A stretch of 64,000 nt of DNA, from contig NZ_KE557314.1 in assembly GCF_000442275.2 (NCBI RefSeq), forward strand, positions 899,085-963,084. The letters are read 5' to 3'. The stretch's first letter is position 1. Each line of letters opens with the position of its first letter. Under the pieces are notes generated by a model. The model searched no databases. It was not told the origin of the DNA and saw only the letters and a list, made by a program, of their open reading frames with translations. Origin of the DNA: Litoreibacter arenae DSM 19593. Its GTDB lineage: Bacteria > Pseudomonadota > Alphaproteobacteria > Rhodobacterales > Rhodobacteraceae. This document shows positions 27,560-36,916 of the stretch, piece after piece. The position numbers were made by a program, and so were the translations under genes.

Positions 27560-27973
27560 TTAAGCACCGCTTTCAGACTCAGGATACTTGCGGATGTGTT
27601 TCCAGGCCACCAAAGATATGGCCGCCCAAACGGTTGTTCGCAGGATCATTGCCCCAACGGTGCGCATCTCGTATGCGCCGCCTTGCGCCATGTGCAGCCC
27701 AAAGGCGAGCATCACCAGAAACGTGGTGGCAAAAATACCAATTGATATCCAGACCGCCGGAAGATGCCGCAAATACAACCCGATTCCGGCGAGAATATAG
27801 ACGAACCCTGCCAGAAAATTGAACCACAGCACGAAGGGCACCGCATTGCCGACAGCTGCGCGGGCACCTTCGCTGCCAAAAAGGGCCCGACCACCGGACA
27901 AAACCGTTAACAACCCGAAAATGATGGCCACGCCTGCCGCAATCAACAGGCTGGTATTTCGATTGGTGCTCAT
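27560..27973 (-). CDS. Small four-helix membrane protein, function unknown
   Basis: The protein has 137 residues and four hydrophobic segments at about 8-25, 45-65, 72-92 and 105-123. The loops are short and the C-terminus is basic then acidic (WKHIRKYPESESGA). I do not recognise the family. The ATG at 27973 is chosen because AGAGGATAAGG lies upstream; the frame extends eight codons further. It is co-directional with, and 42 bp downstream of, the PHA synthase gene, so it may share its transcript. Confidence 0.75.
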   Translation of the reverse strand: MSTNRNTSLLIAAGVAIIFGLLTVLSGGRALFGSEGARAAVGNAVPFVLWFNFLAGFVYILAGIGLYLRHLPAVWISIGIFATTFLVMLAFGLHMAQGGAYEMRTVGAMILRTTVWAAISLVAWKHIRKYPESESGA

Positions 27974-28015
27974 TAGCCTTATCCTCTGATGTGCCAAGCT
28001 CGGAAGTAGTGGTGC

Positions 28016-29740
28016 CTACTTTTGGAACACATATGTCCCCGGTGCATCGGTTATGGCCGTATAGCCCGCCTTTGGCGCGCCCATGGCAGGCGGTTTTGTC
28101 ACTGCGCCTGAATGCCCGTCAAGCCATGCCACCCATGCTTCCCACCATGATCCGTCCTGCTTGTCGGTCGCGGCTTCCCATGACTGCGGATCTACATGGC
28201 GATCCATTTTACTCATGGTCCCGACCTGGAAGGATCGGCGCGGGTGGCCGACCCGGCTGACAATGCCTGCGTTGTGGCCGCCGCTGGTCAACGCAAAGGT
28301 CACGTCGGTGTCGGTCAGCGCCCTTATCTTGAAGGCTGAAGGCCAAGGCGCGACGTGGTCTTTTACCGTGCCGACCGCAAAAATCGGGGCGCGGATGTCG
28401 GTCAAAGAAACGGGACGGCCTTCGACTTTGAACCGCCCCTCGGCCAGATCGTTGTTCAGGTAGAGCTTGCGCAGGTATTCGGAATGCATCGCATAGGGCA
28501 TGCGTGTGCCATCTGCGTTCCAGGCCATGAGGTCGTTCATGAAGGGCTCTTCGCCCTTCAGATAGCTCTGTGTCACGCGCGACCAAATCAGGTCGTTCGA
28601 GCGCAACATCTGGAACGCTCCGGCCATTTGCGTGGTGTCGAGGTAACCCTGTTTCCACATGACGCTGTCCAAGAAGGAAAGCTGGCTTTCATTGATGAAC
28701 AATTGCAATTCGCCGGGTTCGGTGAAATCGACCTGACTGGCGAGCAGAGACAGTGACGCAAACGGATCGTCTTCCTCGCGCGCGATCGCCGCTGCCGCAA
28801 TGGACAACAATGTCCCGCCGAGACAATAGCCGGTCGCGTGGATTTTTTGGTCCGGAACGATCGCCTTGATCGCGTCGAGCGAGGCCATCACACCCAGCTC
28901 GCGATAGTCCCCCATTGTCAGGTCGCGGTCATCCGCATCGGGGTTTTTCCACGAAATCATAAAGACGGTGTATCCCTGCCCCACAAGGTATTTCACCAGC
29001 GAGTTTTCGGGTGAGAGATCGAGAATGTAATACTTCATGATCCACGCCGGTACGATCAGGATCGGTTCGGGGCGCACGTTCTCTGTGAGTGGGGCATACT
29101 GAATGAGCTCGATCAACCGGTTGCGGTAGACGACCTTGCCCTTGGTTATCGCGACATCCCGACCCGGCTGGTAGTCCTCAGTGCCCTCGGGCGGGGCGTC
29201 AGCAATCATCGCCTGCAGGTCTTTGGCAAGAATCTGCGCGCCACGAACGAGGTTCTGGCCACCATCTGCGAGGGTTTGTCGTTGTATCTCGGGGTTGGTG
29301 GGCAGAAAATTGGACGGCGAGACCGTATCGAGAAGCTGCCGCATCAGGAATTGCAATTGGCGTTCGTGTGCGGCCGAGACGCCGGGCACGCCGGTCACCA
29401 CATTGTGCCACCACTGCTGCTGAAGCAGGAAGCCCTGATAGATCAGGTTAAACGGTGGTGACTGCCAGGCTTCACCACTGAACCGGCTGTCCTGCGGTAG
29501 CGGCTCGATGCACGGCTCGGTCTTGTCAGTTGCGGTGGCGCATTTGGTCGCAAACTGCGCATACCGACGCGCCTTGTCGACCGCCTTTTCGGCAAGTTGC
29601 AGTTGTTTGCCCGGTGCTGCGGAAATGTGTGTGGCCCAGTCGAACCAGGCGCCCATCACTGCTGCTGGCGACAACCCATGTGTGAAACGTGCAATGGACG
29701 CGCTTGCGGCATGATCAAGGGTTTCATGGACGATAGACAT
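28016..29740 (-). CDS. phaC: Poly(3-hydroxyalkanoate) synthase
   Basis: The polymerase joins (R)-3-hydroxyacyl-CoA units into polyester granules. With the start at 29740 (MSIVHETLDH) the protein has 574 residues. It shows the N-terminal PhaC domain (AWQSPPFNLIYQ and WWHNVVTGVPGV), the lipase-like box GYCLGG with nucleophile Cys306, Asp461 in VKDHVAPW and His489 in GGHNAGI. This is a complete class I triad. The frame stays open to ATGs at 29941 and beyond, but those extra codons are poorer in G/C third positions, and 29740 has AAAGGGA upstream. No phasin or PhaR gene is adjacent. Confidence 0.9.
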   Translation of the reverse strand: MSIVHETLDHAASASIARFTHGLSPAAVMGAWFDWATHISAAPGKQLQLAEKAVDKARRYAQFATKCATATDKTEPCIEPLPQDSRFSGEAWQSPPFNLIYQGFLLQQQWWHNVVTGVPGVSAAHERQLQFLMRQLLDTVSPSNFLPTNPEIQRQTLADGGQNLVRGAQILAKDLQAMIADAPPEGTEDYQPGRDVAITKGKVVYRNRLIELIQYAPLTENVRPEPILIVPAWIMKYYILDLSPENSLVKYLVGQGYTVFMISWKNPDADDRDLTMGDYRELGVMASLDAIKAIVPDQKIHATGYCLGGTLLSIAAAAIAREEDDPFASLSLLASQVDFTEPGELQLFINESQLSFLDSVMWKQGYLDTTQMAGAFQMLRSNDLIWSRVTQSYLKGEEPFMNDLMAWNADGTRMPYAMHSEYLRKLYLNNDLAEGRFKVEGRPVSLTDIRAPIFAVGTVKDHVAPWPSAFKIRALTDTDVTFALTSGGHNAGIVSRVGHPRRSFQVGTMSKMDRHVDPQSWEAATDKQDGSWWEAWVAWLDGHSGAVTKPPAMGAPKAGYTAITDAPGTYVFQK

Positions 29741-30033
29741 TGCACCAGTCCCTTTGGGCGCGCGTATTTGCGCGCTGGAGTTTGCCTTTGGCAAGGCCGG
29801 TCTTTTTATATCCTGTCCATCGGATTCAACTGCAAGGGACAGGCGCTCGTCTGGTTCGCGGCGAACCCCCTTTGTCTCGGCCCTACTTTTGTCACCACCC
29901 TTGCGCAGTGAAACCACTGTATCCTTGCTTGCGTTATCCATGACTGAAGGCCCCCTAAGCATACATCGAAACGGTTTTGACAAAGATTGAAGCCCGAACC
30001 GCACATTGTGACAGAATCGTTTCGCTAAAAAGA

Positions 30034-30049
30034 TAGTAATTGATTACTA
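30034..30049. promoter_or_regulatory. 16-bp near-palindrome, likely TetR-family operator
   Basis: TAGTAAT and ATTACTA are exact reverse complements separated by TG. The site lies 66 bp before the ATG of the small membrane protein that starts the operon encoding a TetR regulator, in an AT-rich stretch shared with the divergent phaC. Its size and symmetry fit a TetR-type dimer site and autoregulation. Confidence 0.55.
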
Positions 30050-30114
30050 ACTAAACTCAAGCCATGCTGAGATCGAAGCGGAAATCCACCTGCCGTATCC
30101 AGAGGAGGGCAATC

Positions 30115-30519
30115 ATGTTTACCGGCAAGTCGAATATCTCAGCGGGGTTCCTGTTCCTCACCTTGTTTATGCTCTATGGGTTTTTCCTGATTTACCTGCG
30201 TGATTTCGCCCCCGGCAAAGAACAATGGATCGCGGATTATGGTGTTGGAGCGCACTTTGAATCGCGGCTCGCCCATGTGCATGGCAACCTGTTTGCGCTG
30301 CTCAACATCGCGGTCGGTCTGGTACTGCTACGTTTCCCTCAGGGCTCGTCCCGCTGGATTTCCGGACTGGCGCTGGCGGGTATGTTAATGCCGTTGGGGA
30401 TTCTGGCGGAGGTACTGTTTGGCGTATCACCGATCTTTGTCATTGTTGGCGGGGTTTCGATGGTTGTGGCCATGGGCTGGCTTTCTTTTGCGGTCTGGCA
30501 GGCGGAAATACGGCCATGA
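30115..30519 (+). CDS. Small membrane protein, first gene of a TetR/ABC-export operon
   Basis: The protein has 134 residues and four hydrophobic segments: about 10-30, 60-75, 80-100 and 105-127. The linker between the first two contains FAPGKEQWIADYGVGAHFESRLAHVHGNL, with two histidines. I do not recognise a named family. The ATG at 30115 is supported by a very strong AGGAGG Shine-Dalgarno sequence. Its last four bases overlap the TetR gene (ATGA), so it is likely coexpressed with the regulator and exporter. Confidence 0.78.
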   Translation: MFTGKSNISAGFLFLTLFMLYGFFLIYLRDFAPGKEQWIADYGVGAHFESRLAHVHGNLFALLNIAVGLVLLRFPQGSSRWISGLALAGMLMPLGILAEVLFGVSPIFVIVGGVSMVVAMGWLSFAVWQAEIRP

Positions 30520-31160
30520 ACACAAATGTCAGGCAAAAAAACCTGCCGGCTGAGGAACGGCGCAATGTCACCGTCGAAGCGGTGGTGGAGCTTGCGGCGC
30601 ACACCAACCCAAGCGATATTACGACAGCCGCGATTGCCAAACACATGAACCTGACCCAAGGCGCATTGTTTCGGCATTTCCCAAACAAAGATGCGATATG
30701 GCAAGCTGTCATGAAATGGGTGGCCGAGCGCCTGCTGGCCCGGATCGACAAGGCCGCCGAAGGGGTCACATCGCCGCTGGAAACCATGCAGGCGATGTTT
30801 CATGCCCATGTGGCATTCGTTGCCGAACACCCCGGCGCGCCGCGAATGTTGTTTGGCGAGCTTCAGGGCGCAAAGGCCACGCCCGCAAAACTGCTCGCAC
30901 GCGAGTTGATGAAACAATACGCCGCCCGTTTGAGCCGGTTGATCGAAGCAGGAAAAGCCTGCGGTGAGTTGCCGGACGAGTTGGAGACCAAGTCCGCAAC
31001 CACGCTCTTTATTGGCATGATCCAGGGGTTGGTCATGCAGTCGCTGATCGCGGGCGACATGGAGCAAATGCGTGTCAACGCGCCGCATGTCTTTGCGATT
31101 TACCGGCGCGGCATTGAAACGGCGCAGCCGGCAAACCGCGGCGGAGAAGGAGTTTCTTAG
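30516..31160 (+). CDS. TetR/AcrR family transcriptional regulator
   Basis: The regulator has 214 residues. The N-terminal helix-turn-helix is in ITTAAIAKHMNLTQGALFRHFPNKDAIWQAV (two parts, about residues 34-65), the usual TetR recognition region. The C-terminal ligand domain has TPAKLLARELMKQYAARLSRLI. It is coupled to the gene before it (ATGA) and followed directly by the efflux genes, so it probably represses this operon through the palindrome at 30034-30049. The inducing ligand is unknown. Confidence 0.9.
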   Translation: MNTNVRQKNLPAEERRNVTVEAVVELAAHTNPSDITTAAIAKHMNLTQGALFRHFPNKDAIWQAVMKWVAERLLARIDKAAEGVTSPLETMQAMFHAHVAFVAEHPGAPRMLFGELQGAKATPAKLLARELMKQYAARLSRLIEAGKACGELPDELETKSATTLFIGMIQGLVMQSLIAGDMEQMRVNAPHVFAIYRRGIETAQPANRGGEGVS

Positions 31161-31161
31161 T

Positions 31162-32217
31162 ATGTCACGAAAACTGTCCATAGGTCTTGTATTAGCGGTG
31201 CTGGCGGCGTTTTTGGGCTTTTCTGCCTGGAAGGTGCTGCTGGCACCAAATGATCTGCCGCCCGAAGGGTTTGCGCGCGGCAATGGCCGGATAGAGGCGG
31301 ATCTGGTCGACATTTCGACGCGCCTGACCGGACGTGTCGCCGAAATCACCGTGCGCGAAGGCGATCTGGTGCAACCCGGTGATCTGCTTGCTGTCATGGA
31401 TACGAGCGAGCTTGAAGCGCAACAAATGCGCGCCCAGGCCGCTGTGGCAAGTTCGCAAGCGGCCGTGACGGTTGCCGAAGCTGGCGTGACACAGGCCGAC
31501 GCAAGGCTTGCGCTCTCCCAAAGCGAATTGGCTAGGGCGGAAACGCTAAGCACACGCGGCATAGTGTCGGATGAGGAATTGGAAATCAGGCGCACCGAGG
31601 CGCAATTGGCCGAGGCAGGTCTTGCCGCAGCGCGCGCGGGTGTCGTCGCTCAACAGCGCGCGGTAGACGCCGAAAATGCGGCCCTTCGCGAAATCGAGGC
31701 GCGGATCGCCGATAGTGCGCTTTACGCACCTGCGGCGGGGCGCGTCCTCTACCGGCTTGCCCAGCCCGGCGAGGTGATCGGCAGCGGCGGCAAGGTGCTG
31801 ACACTGGTCAGCCTTGGCGAGATCTACATGGAGTTCTTTCTGCCTGCCAGCGCCGCTCCGCGGGTTCGGCTGGGTGACGAGGCACGCATTGTGGTCGATA
31901 TCAGACCCGATGTCTCAATCCCTGCCACGGTCAGTTTTGTAGCACCTCAAGCACAATTCACGCCAAAGCAGGTCGAGACCATTGAAGAGCGCGAAAGCCT
32001 GATGTTCCGTATTCGTGTGCGCATTCCGGCTGACCTGATTTCGGCACGGCTCACTCAGGTAAAAACCGGTGTGCGGGGCGTGGCGTGGGTACGGCTGGTC
32101 GGGCAGGACGGCACGGTGCCGGATTGGCCCGAAGGACTGACCCCGCCAGTGGCCACCGGCTTGCCGGTGCCGCTTGATGGCACCCCGACTGATGCCGAAG
32201 GTGCAGCCTCGCAATGA
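31162..32217 (+). CDS. HlyD-family membrane fusion protein (YhiI-like)
   Basis: The periplasmic adaptor has 351 residues. An N-terminal membrane anchor (about 6-24) is followed by a lipoyl half-motif (VDISTRLTGRVAEITVREGDLV, split by its hairpin), a long alanine-rich coiled-coil hairpin (about 80-180) and the second half with ADSALYAPAAGRVLYRLAQPGE. It would bridge an inner-membrane ABC exporter to an outer-membrane channel. The ATG at 31162 has AAGGAG upstream. It overlaps the next gene by four bases. Gene order matches the yhiI-rbbA-yhhJ type of enterobacteria. Confidence 0.9.
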   Translation: MSRKLSIGLVLAVLAAFLGFSAWKVLLAPNDLPPEGFARGNGRIEADLVDISTRLTGRVAEITVREGDLVQPGDLLAVMDTSELEAQQMRAQAAVASSQAAVTVAEAGVTQADARLALSQSELARAETLSTRGIVSDEELEIRRTEAQLAEAGLAAARAGVVAQQRAVDAENAALREIEARIADSALYAPAAGRVLYRLAQPGEVIGSGGKVLTLVSLGEIYMEFFLPASAAPRVRLGDEARIVVDIRPDVSIPATVSFVAPQAQFTPKQVETIEERESLMFRIRVRIPADLISARLTQVKTGVRGVAWVRLVGQDGTVPDWPEGLTPPVATGLPVPLDGTPTDAEGAASQ

Positions 32218-34994
32218 CCCACTTGGATGTCTTGCCCGATGCCCCAAAACCATTGGCGGCAACCGTGCAACAGGTAAGCCACCGCTACGGCAAGGTTCTG
32301 GCGCTGGACGATGTCACGCTGGACTTGCCCGCTGGCCAGATGGTCGGGTTGATCGGGCCGGACGGAGTGGGCAAATCGACATTGATGGCGCTGATCGCGG
32401 GTGCCAAGAAGTTGCAGACCGGGCATGTCGAAACCCTTGGGGGCGCCATGACCTCTGCGCGGCATCGGGCCGATGCGGGGCGGCGGATCGCCTTCATGCC
32501 GCAGGGGTTGGGCCGCAACCTTTATCACGATCTGAGCATTCAGGAGAATCTGGATTTTTTCGGCAAACTCTTCGGGCTGGGCAAGGCCGAACGCGCGACG
32601 CGGATCGCTCGCCTGACCCGTGCTACCGGCCTTTCAACGTTCATGGACCGGCCCGCTGGCAAGCTATCGGGGGGGATGAAGCAGAAATTGGGGCTTTGTG
32701 CGTCACTGATCCATGACCCTGATTTCCTGCTTCTAGACGAACCAACAACCGGGGTTGACCCCCTTTCGCGGCGTCAGTTCTGGGATTTGATCGACACAAT
32801 CCGCGCCGATCGCCCCGAGATGAGCGTGCTGGTGTCTACCGCCTACATGGAAGAGGCGGCGCGGTTTGGCCATCTGGTGGCAATGGAGGGCGGGCGCATC
32901 CTGGCGACCGGCAGCCCCGCCGATCTGATGGAGCGAACCGGAAAGCCCACGGTCGAGGCAGCCTATGTGGCCTTACTGGGCGGTGACAGTGCGCAAGAAC
33001 CAGCGCCTGAAAAACCAGCACCCAAAGCCGAAATAGAAACGGGGCCGCCCGCCATTCGCGCCGAGGGTTTGACCAAGCGGTTCGGTGATTTCACCGCCGT
33101 GGATTCCGTCAGCTTCGAAATCGCGCGTGGCGAAATTTTCGGCTTTCTGGGCTCGAACGGCTGCGGCAAGACCACGACGATGAAAATGCTGACCGGACTG
33201 ACCGAGGCGACCGAAGGCGAGGCGTGGATCTTCGGCCAGCCGGTCGATGCGCAGAATCTGGACACACGCCATCGGGTCGGTTTCATGTCGCAATCCTTCT
33301 CGCTTTATGGCGAACTGTCGGTGCGTGAAAACCTGCTTTTGCATGCGCGGCTTTATCATCTGGGCCGGACCTTGACCGCGCAGCGGCTGGCGGAACTGGT
33401 GCCGCGCTTTGGCCTTGAACCCTACCTTGATCAAGGGGCTGCTTCGCTGCCGCTGGGGGTACGCCAGCGCTTGTCGCTGGCGGTTGCGGTCCTCCATGGT
33501 CCCGATATCCTGATACTTGACGAACCGACTTCCGGCGTCGATCCACAGGCGCGCGATATGTTTTGGGACATGCTGCTGGAATTGGCGCATCGCGACGGGG
33601 TGACGATTTTCATCTCGACGCACTTCATGGATGAAGGGATGCGCTGCGACCGGATTTCACTGATGCATGCGGGCAAGGTTCTGGTATCGGACGCCCCCAA
33701 GGCGTTGATTGCCAAGCGCGGGGTCGAGACGCTGGAAGACGCCTTCATCGCCTATATGCTTGACGCCTCGGCAGCCGACGCGCCGATGGAAGAGGGCATG
33801 CTGACCAGCGCCGACGCGCCAGAGGCAGACACCGGCGCGCCGCGTTTCAGCCTGCAACGGCTCTTGGCCTATACCTCGCGCGAGGCGATGCAGGTGCGCC
33901 GCGATCCGGTGCGGCTGGTGTTTTCCTTTGTCGGCAGCGCGCTCTTGTTGCTGATCATGTCTTTCGGCATCTCCCAGGAGGTGCGCAACATCCCCTTCGC
34001 GGCATTCGATCAGGATCGCAGCCCCGAAAGCCGCGCCTATCTGTCGGGTTTTGAAGACTCGGCCTGGTTCCTGCAAGCGCCGCCCATTTCCGACGCGGTT
34101 GAGCTGGAGCGCCGGATGGAAAGTGGCGAGCTCGCGTTGGCGTTGCAGTTGCCGCCGGGTTTCGGGAAATCCCTGCGCCGCGGTGAAACTTCCGAAATTG
34201 CCGGGCTGATCGACGGTTCCGACACAAATCGTGCCGGCACAGTGGAAAGTTATGTCAAAGGCGCACATGCGCATGTTCTGTCCGAGGGTGCGCAATCGGC
34301 ACTGGCGCTGGCCGATCTGGCCACGCCGCGCACCCCGAACGCGGCCCCGCCCGCGCAATTGATCCCGCGTTTTCACTATAACCCCGCGATGGAAAGCCTG
34401 CCCGCGATCGGCCCGTCGATCCCGCCGCTTTTATTGTTGCTGTTCCCCGCGATCCTGATGGCGGTCAGCGTAGCGCGTGAGAAAGAGATCGGCACGATCA
34501 CGAACTTCTACGTCACCCCCACCAGCCGCGCCGAGTTCCTGATCGGAAAGCAATTGGTTTATATCGGTATTACCCTGTTGAACTTTGTGATCCTGACGGC
34601 ACTTGTGGTCACGGTGCTGGGTGTGCCGCTCAAGGGCGATCCGATGACACTGGTGCTGGGCGCGTTGCTCTATGCGGTGGCGGCGACGGGCTATGGGCTG
34701 GTCGTGTCGATGCTGACGAAAACCCAAGTCACGGCTGTCTTTGCGGCGGCGATCCTGTCGGTTATGCCGACGCTGCAATTTTCCGGCATGATGACACCTG
34801 TGTCGTCGCTGGAAGGGGCCGCGCAGATCATGGGCACGTTCTGGCCAACCACGTGGTACATGGGGATCAGTGTCGGGACCTTTACCAAGGGCTTGGGCCT
34901 GTCAGAGCTTGCGGGCCACCTGCTGCGCCTCGCCGCCTTCGGGCCGATTCTGACGTTGCTGGCCGTGCTGGCCCTTCGCAAGCAGGAGCGCTGA
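32214..34994 (+). CDS. RbbA/YhiH-like ABC exporter: two ATPase domains fused to a permease
   Basis: The protein has 926 residues. The first ATPase has Walker A GPDGVGKST (48-56), signature LSGGMKQKLG (151-160) and Walker B LLLDEP. The second has GSNGCGKTT (about 313-321), a degenerate signature LPLGVRQRLSLA (412-423) and LILDEPTSGVDP. The C-terminal ABC-2 permease begins near residue 545, with a first membrane segment at about 568-585, a large extracytoplasmic loop and five later segments. This architecture is that of E. coli RbbA, described both as a ribosome-associated ATPase and as an export component. Small toxic molecules are a plausible substrate by context. Confidence 0.9.
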   Translation: MTHLDVLPDAPKPLAATVQQVSHRYGKVLALDDVTLDLPAGQMVGLIGPDGVGKSTLMALIAGAKKLQTGHVETLGGAMTSARHRADAGRRIAFMPQGLGRNLYHDLSIQENLDFFGKLFGLGKAERATRIARLTRATGLSTFMDRPAGKLSGGMKQKLGLCASLIHDPDFLLLDEPTTGVDPLSRRQFWDLIDTIRADRPEMSVLVSTAYMEEAARFGHLVAMEGGRILATGSPADLMERTGKPTVEAAYVALLGGDSAQEPAPEKPAPKAEIETGPPAIRAEGLTKRFGDFTAVDSVSFEIARGEIFGFLGSNGCGKTTTMKMLTGLTEATEGEAWIFGQPVDAQNLDTRHRVGFMSQSFSLYGELSVRENLLLHARLYHLGRTLTAQRLAELVPRFGLEPYLDQGAASLPLGVRQRLSLAVAVLHGPDILILDEPTSGVDPQARDMFWDMLLELAHRDGVTIFISTHFMDEGMRCDRISLMHAGKVLVSDAPKALIAKRGVETLEDAFIAYMLDASAADAPMEEGMLTSADAPEADTGAPRFSLQRLLAYTSREAMQVRRDPVRLVFSFVGSALLLLIMSFGISQEVRNIPFAAFDQDRSPESRAYLSGFEDSAWFLQAPPISDAVELERRMESGELALALQLPPGFGKSLRRGETSEIAGLIDGSDTNRAGTVESYVKGAHAHVLSEGAQSALALADLATPRTPNAAPPAQLIPRFHYNPAMESLPAIGPSIPPLLLLLFPAILMAVSVAREKEIGTITNFYVTPTSRAEFLIGKQLVYIGITLLNFVILTALVVTVLGVPLKGDPMTLVLGALLYAVAATGYGLVVSMLTKTQVTAVFAAAILSVMPTLQFSGMMTPVSSLEGAAQIMGTFWPTTWYMGISVGTFTKGLGLSELAGHLLRLAAFGPILTLLAVLALRKQER

Positions 34995-34996
34995 CC

Positions 34997-36121
34997 ATGC
35001 GGCAGCTGACAAACATCTTCTGGCTTGCGGGGAAAGAGCTGAAAAGCGTGCTGGGTGATCCGGTGATGGTGATCCTGATCCTGTGGTCCTTTGTCGTCGC
35101 CGTCGTGCTTGAGGCAAGCGGCGCGGGCGACACGGTCTATAACGCCGCGATTGCCATTCTGGATGAGGATAATTCAACCCTCACACGGCAGTTGACCGGC
35201 GCGCTTGGCCCGCCATGGTTCCAGCCGCCGGTGATGATTGCAGCCGATCAGATGGCCACGGAAATGGATGCCGGTCGGATCATGTTTGTGCTCAGCTTCC
35301 CACCGGGGTTCGAGGCGGATGTGCTCAGGGGCCTTTCGCCAGCGGCGCAGCTTGACGTGGATGCAACAGCGGTCAGTCAGGCGCAGCTTGGCACCGACTA
35401 TCTCGTCAATATCCTGACCTCTGAGACCCGCGCGTTTTTGTCAGGTAGCCCCGATGCACCCGAACCCGCCATACAGCTGGAACTGCGCCGCGCCTTCAAT
35501 CCGAATGGCAATCCGGTCTGGTTCAAGGCAATGTCGTCCCTGCTTAATCAGCTCTCCTTGCTGACCATCGCGCTGACCGGTGCAGCAATGCTGCGCGAGC
35601 GCGAACAAGGCACGATCGAACATCTGATGGTGATGCCGCTCACGCCGTTTGAAATCGCGCTGTCCAAGGTGTTGGCAAATGTCGTGGTCGTTCTGGCCGC
35701 CTTCACGCTGTCGCTGACCTTTGTCGTCCAGGAATTGTTGCAGGTTCCCGTGTCGGGCTCCGTGCCGCTGCTTTTGGCGGGAACGGCAGTCTATCTGGCC
35801 GCCGCAGCCGCGATTGGCATGTTTCTGGGCACAATGGCGCGCAGCATGGCGCAATTTGCGCTGTTGGTGATCATGGTGATAATACCCATCATCATGCTGT
35901 CGGGCGGCATGGGTGCCGTTGAGAGCCAGCCCCACATCGTGCAGCGCCTCACGACGGTGCTCCCCTCACGCCATTTTCTGGCTTTCGCCAAAGCGGTAGT
36001 GTTTCGCGGAGCAGGAGCCAGCGCCGTCTGGCTCGTACTGTCGCTCATGGCGGGGCTGGGTATGGCATTTTTTCTGGCAAGCCTCGCACTGTTCCGGCGG
36101 TCCATGAATATGTCGGGCTGA
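34997..36121 (+). CDS. ABC-2 type permease (YhhJ-like)
   Basis: The protein has 374 residues. The first membrane segment is at about 22-42, a roughly 130-residue periplasmic loop follows, and five more segments lie in the C-terminal half, with the ABC-2 signature region LREREQGTIEHLMVMPLTPFEIALSK. It probably pairs with the permease half of the preceding fusion to complete the pore. The ATG lies two bases after the preceding stop. It is the last gene of the 30.1-36.1 kb operon. The next gene is convergent. Confidence 0.9.
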   Translation: MRQLTNIFWLAGKELKSVLGDPVMVILILWSFVVAVVLEASGAGDTVYNAAIAILDEDNSTLTRQLTGALGPPWFQPPVMIAADQMATEMDAGRIMFVLSFPPGFEADVLRGLSPAAQLDVDATAVSQAQLGTDYLVNILTSETRAFLSGSPDAPEPAIQLELRRAFNPNGNPVWFKAMSSLLNQLSLLTIALTGAAMLREREQGTIEHLMVMPLTPFEIALSKVLANVVVVLAAFTLSLTFVVQELLQVPVSGSVPLLLAGTAVYLAAAAAIGMFLGTMARSMAQFALLVIMVIIPIIMLSGGMGAVESQPHIVQRLTTVLPSRHFLAFAKAVVFRGAGASAVWLVLSLMAGLGMAFFLASLALFRRSMNMSG

Positions 36122-36152
36122 AGCTTTGCGTGGCATTGGCTGCGGTCGCACT

Positions 36153-36797
36153 TTACTGAAACGCCTTGGTATGGGGGAACTGACCTTCGGCGATATATGC
36201 TTCTTCTGCGGTGGTCGATTTGCGGTTCAGGATTTTATTGCGATGCGGATGCCGCCCGAACGCGGCAATGACTTTGCGAACGTCGCGGGCTTGGGTGACC
36301 AGAGAGAAATAGATATCCCGCAGTGGGGCCGGTGCAACTGCGGCGATGTCTTGGCGCAGGTTGATCAACTTGTCGATACGCTGCAAATGATCGGGGCCTT
36401 CGCAATGGCCCAATGGCAGGCCAAATACAATCTGGAACCAAGGTGTTTCCAGAGACGCATAATGACCGTTCAAAAGGCCCTCGGTTACCAGCGATACGGC
36501 ATGTGGGTCCTGCGCAAAGGCGCGCGCATCATCGCGCCAGACAGAGCGGGAGAACTGATCAAGGAGAACGATCAACGCCAGCCGTCCATGGGGCTCTCGC
36601 GCCCAATGTTCAAGATCGCCCTGCGCCGCCATTGCGGTCAACTCTGAGAATTGCGCCGTGATTTCGTCATCCGCGCCGCCCTGCATGCGCCAGCGCCAAT
36701 GCGCATGGTGCGCCTGTGTATCCACACTCAGAGAGCGCCCTTCGGGAAACCAGAAGTCTAGAACATCGCCCCATTCCTGACGGTCTTGGATAGTCAT
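36153..36797 (-). CDS. DUF924 family protein
   Basis: The soluble protein has 214 residues. The pattern VLDFWFPEG at the start, then LALIVLLDQFSRSVWRDDARAFAQD and ending in FGRHPHRNKIL, is diagnostic of DUF924, an alpha-helical TPR-like family without known function. The ATG at 36797 is chosen with AGAGG upstream; a second ATG at 36812 would add five residues. It stands between the export operon and the P-type ATPase operon. Confidence 0.88.
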   Translation of the reverse strand: MTIQDRQEWGDVLDFWFPEGRSLSVDTQAHHAHWRWRMQGGADDEITAQFSELTAMAAQGDLEHWAREPHGRLALIVLLDQFSRSVWRDDARAFAQDPHAVSLVTEGLLNGHYASLETPWFQIVFGLPLGHCEGPDHLQRIDKLINLRQDIAAVAPAPLRDIYFSLVTQARDVRKVIAAFGRHPHRNKILNRKSTTAEEAYIAEGQFPHTKAFQ

Positions 36798-36866
36798 CTT
36801 GGCACCTCTCATTGCGAAATTCCGGCAAGCATACTACCCGCGTCGGTTGCTCTCTGTCTTATCACA

Positions 36867-36895
36867 AGAACCCGCACCGTTAAGGCGCGGGTTCT
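36867..36895 (-). terminator. Hairpin after the P-type ATPase operon
   Basis: A 9-bp perfect stem (AGAACCCGC with GCGGGTTCT, 11-base loop) lies 22 bp past the stop of the metal ATPase. The T-run is weak (TTCTTGTGAT on the minus strand), so termination is probable rather than certain. Confidence 0.55.
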
Positions 36896-36916
36896 GCGTT
36901 GTTTATGCCAGCACCC

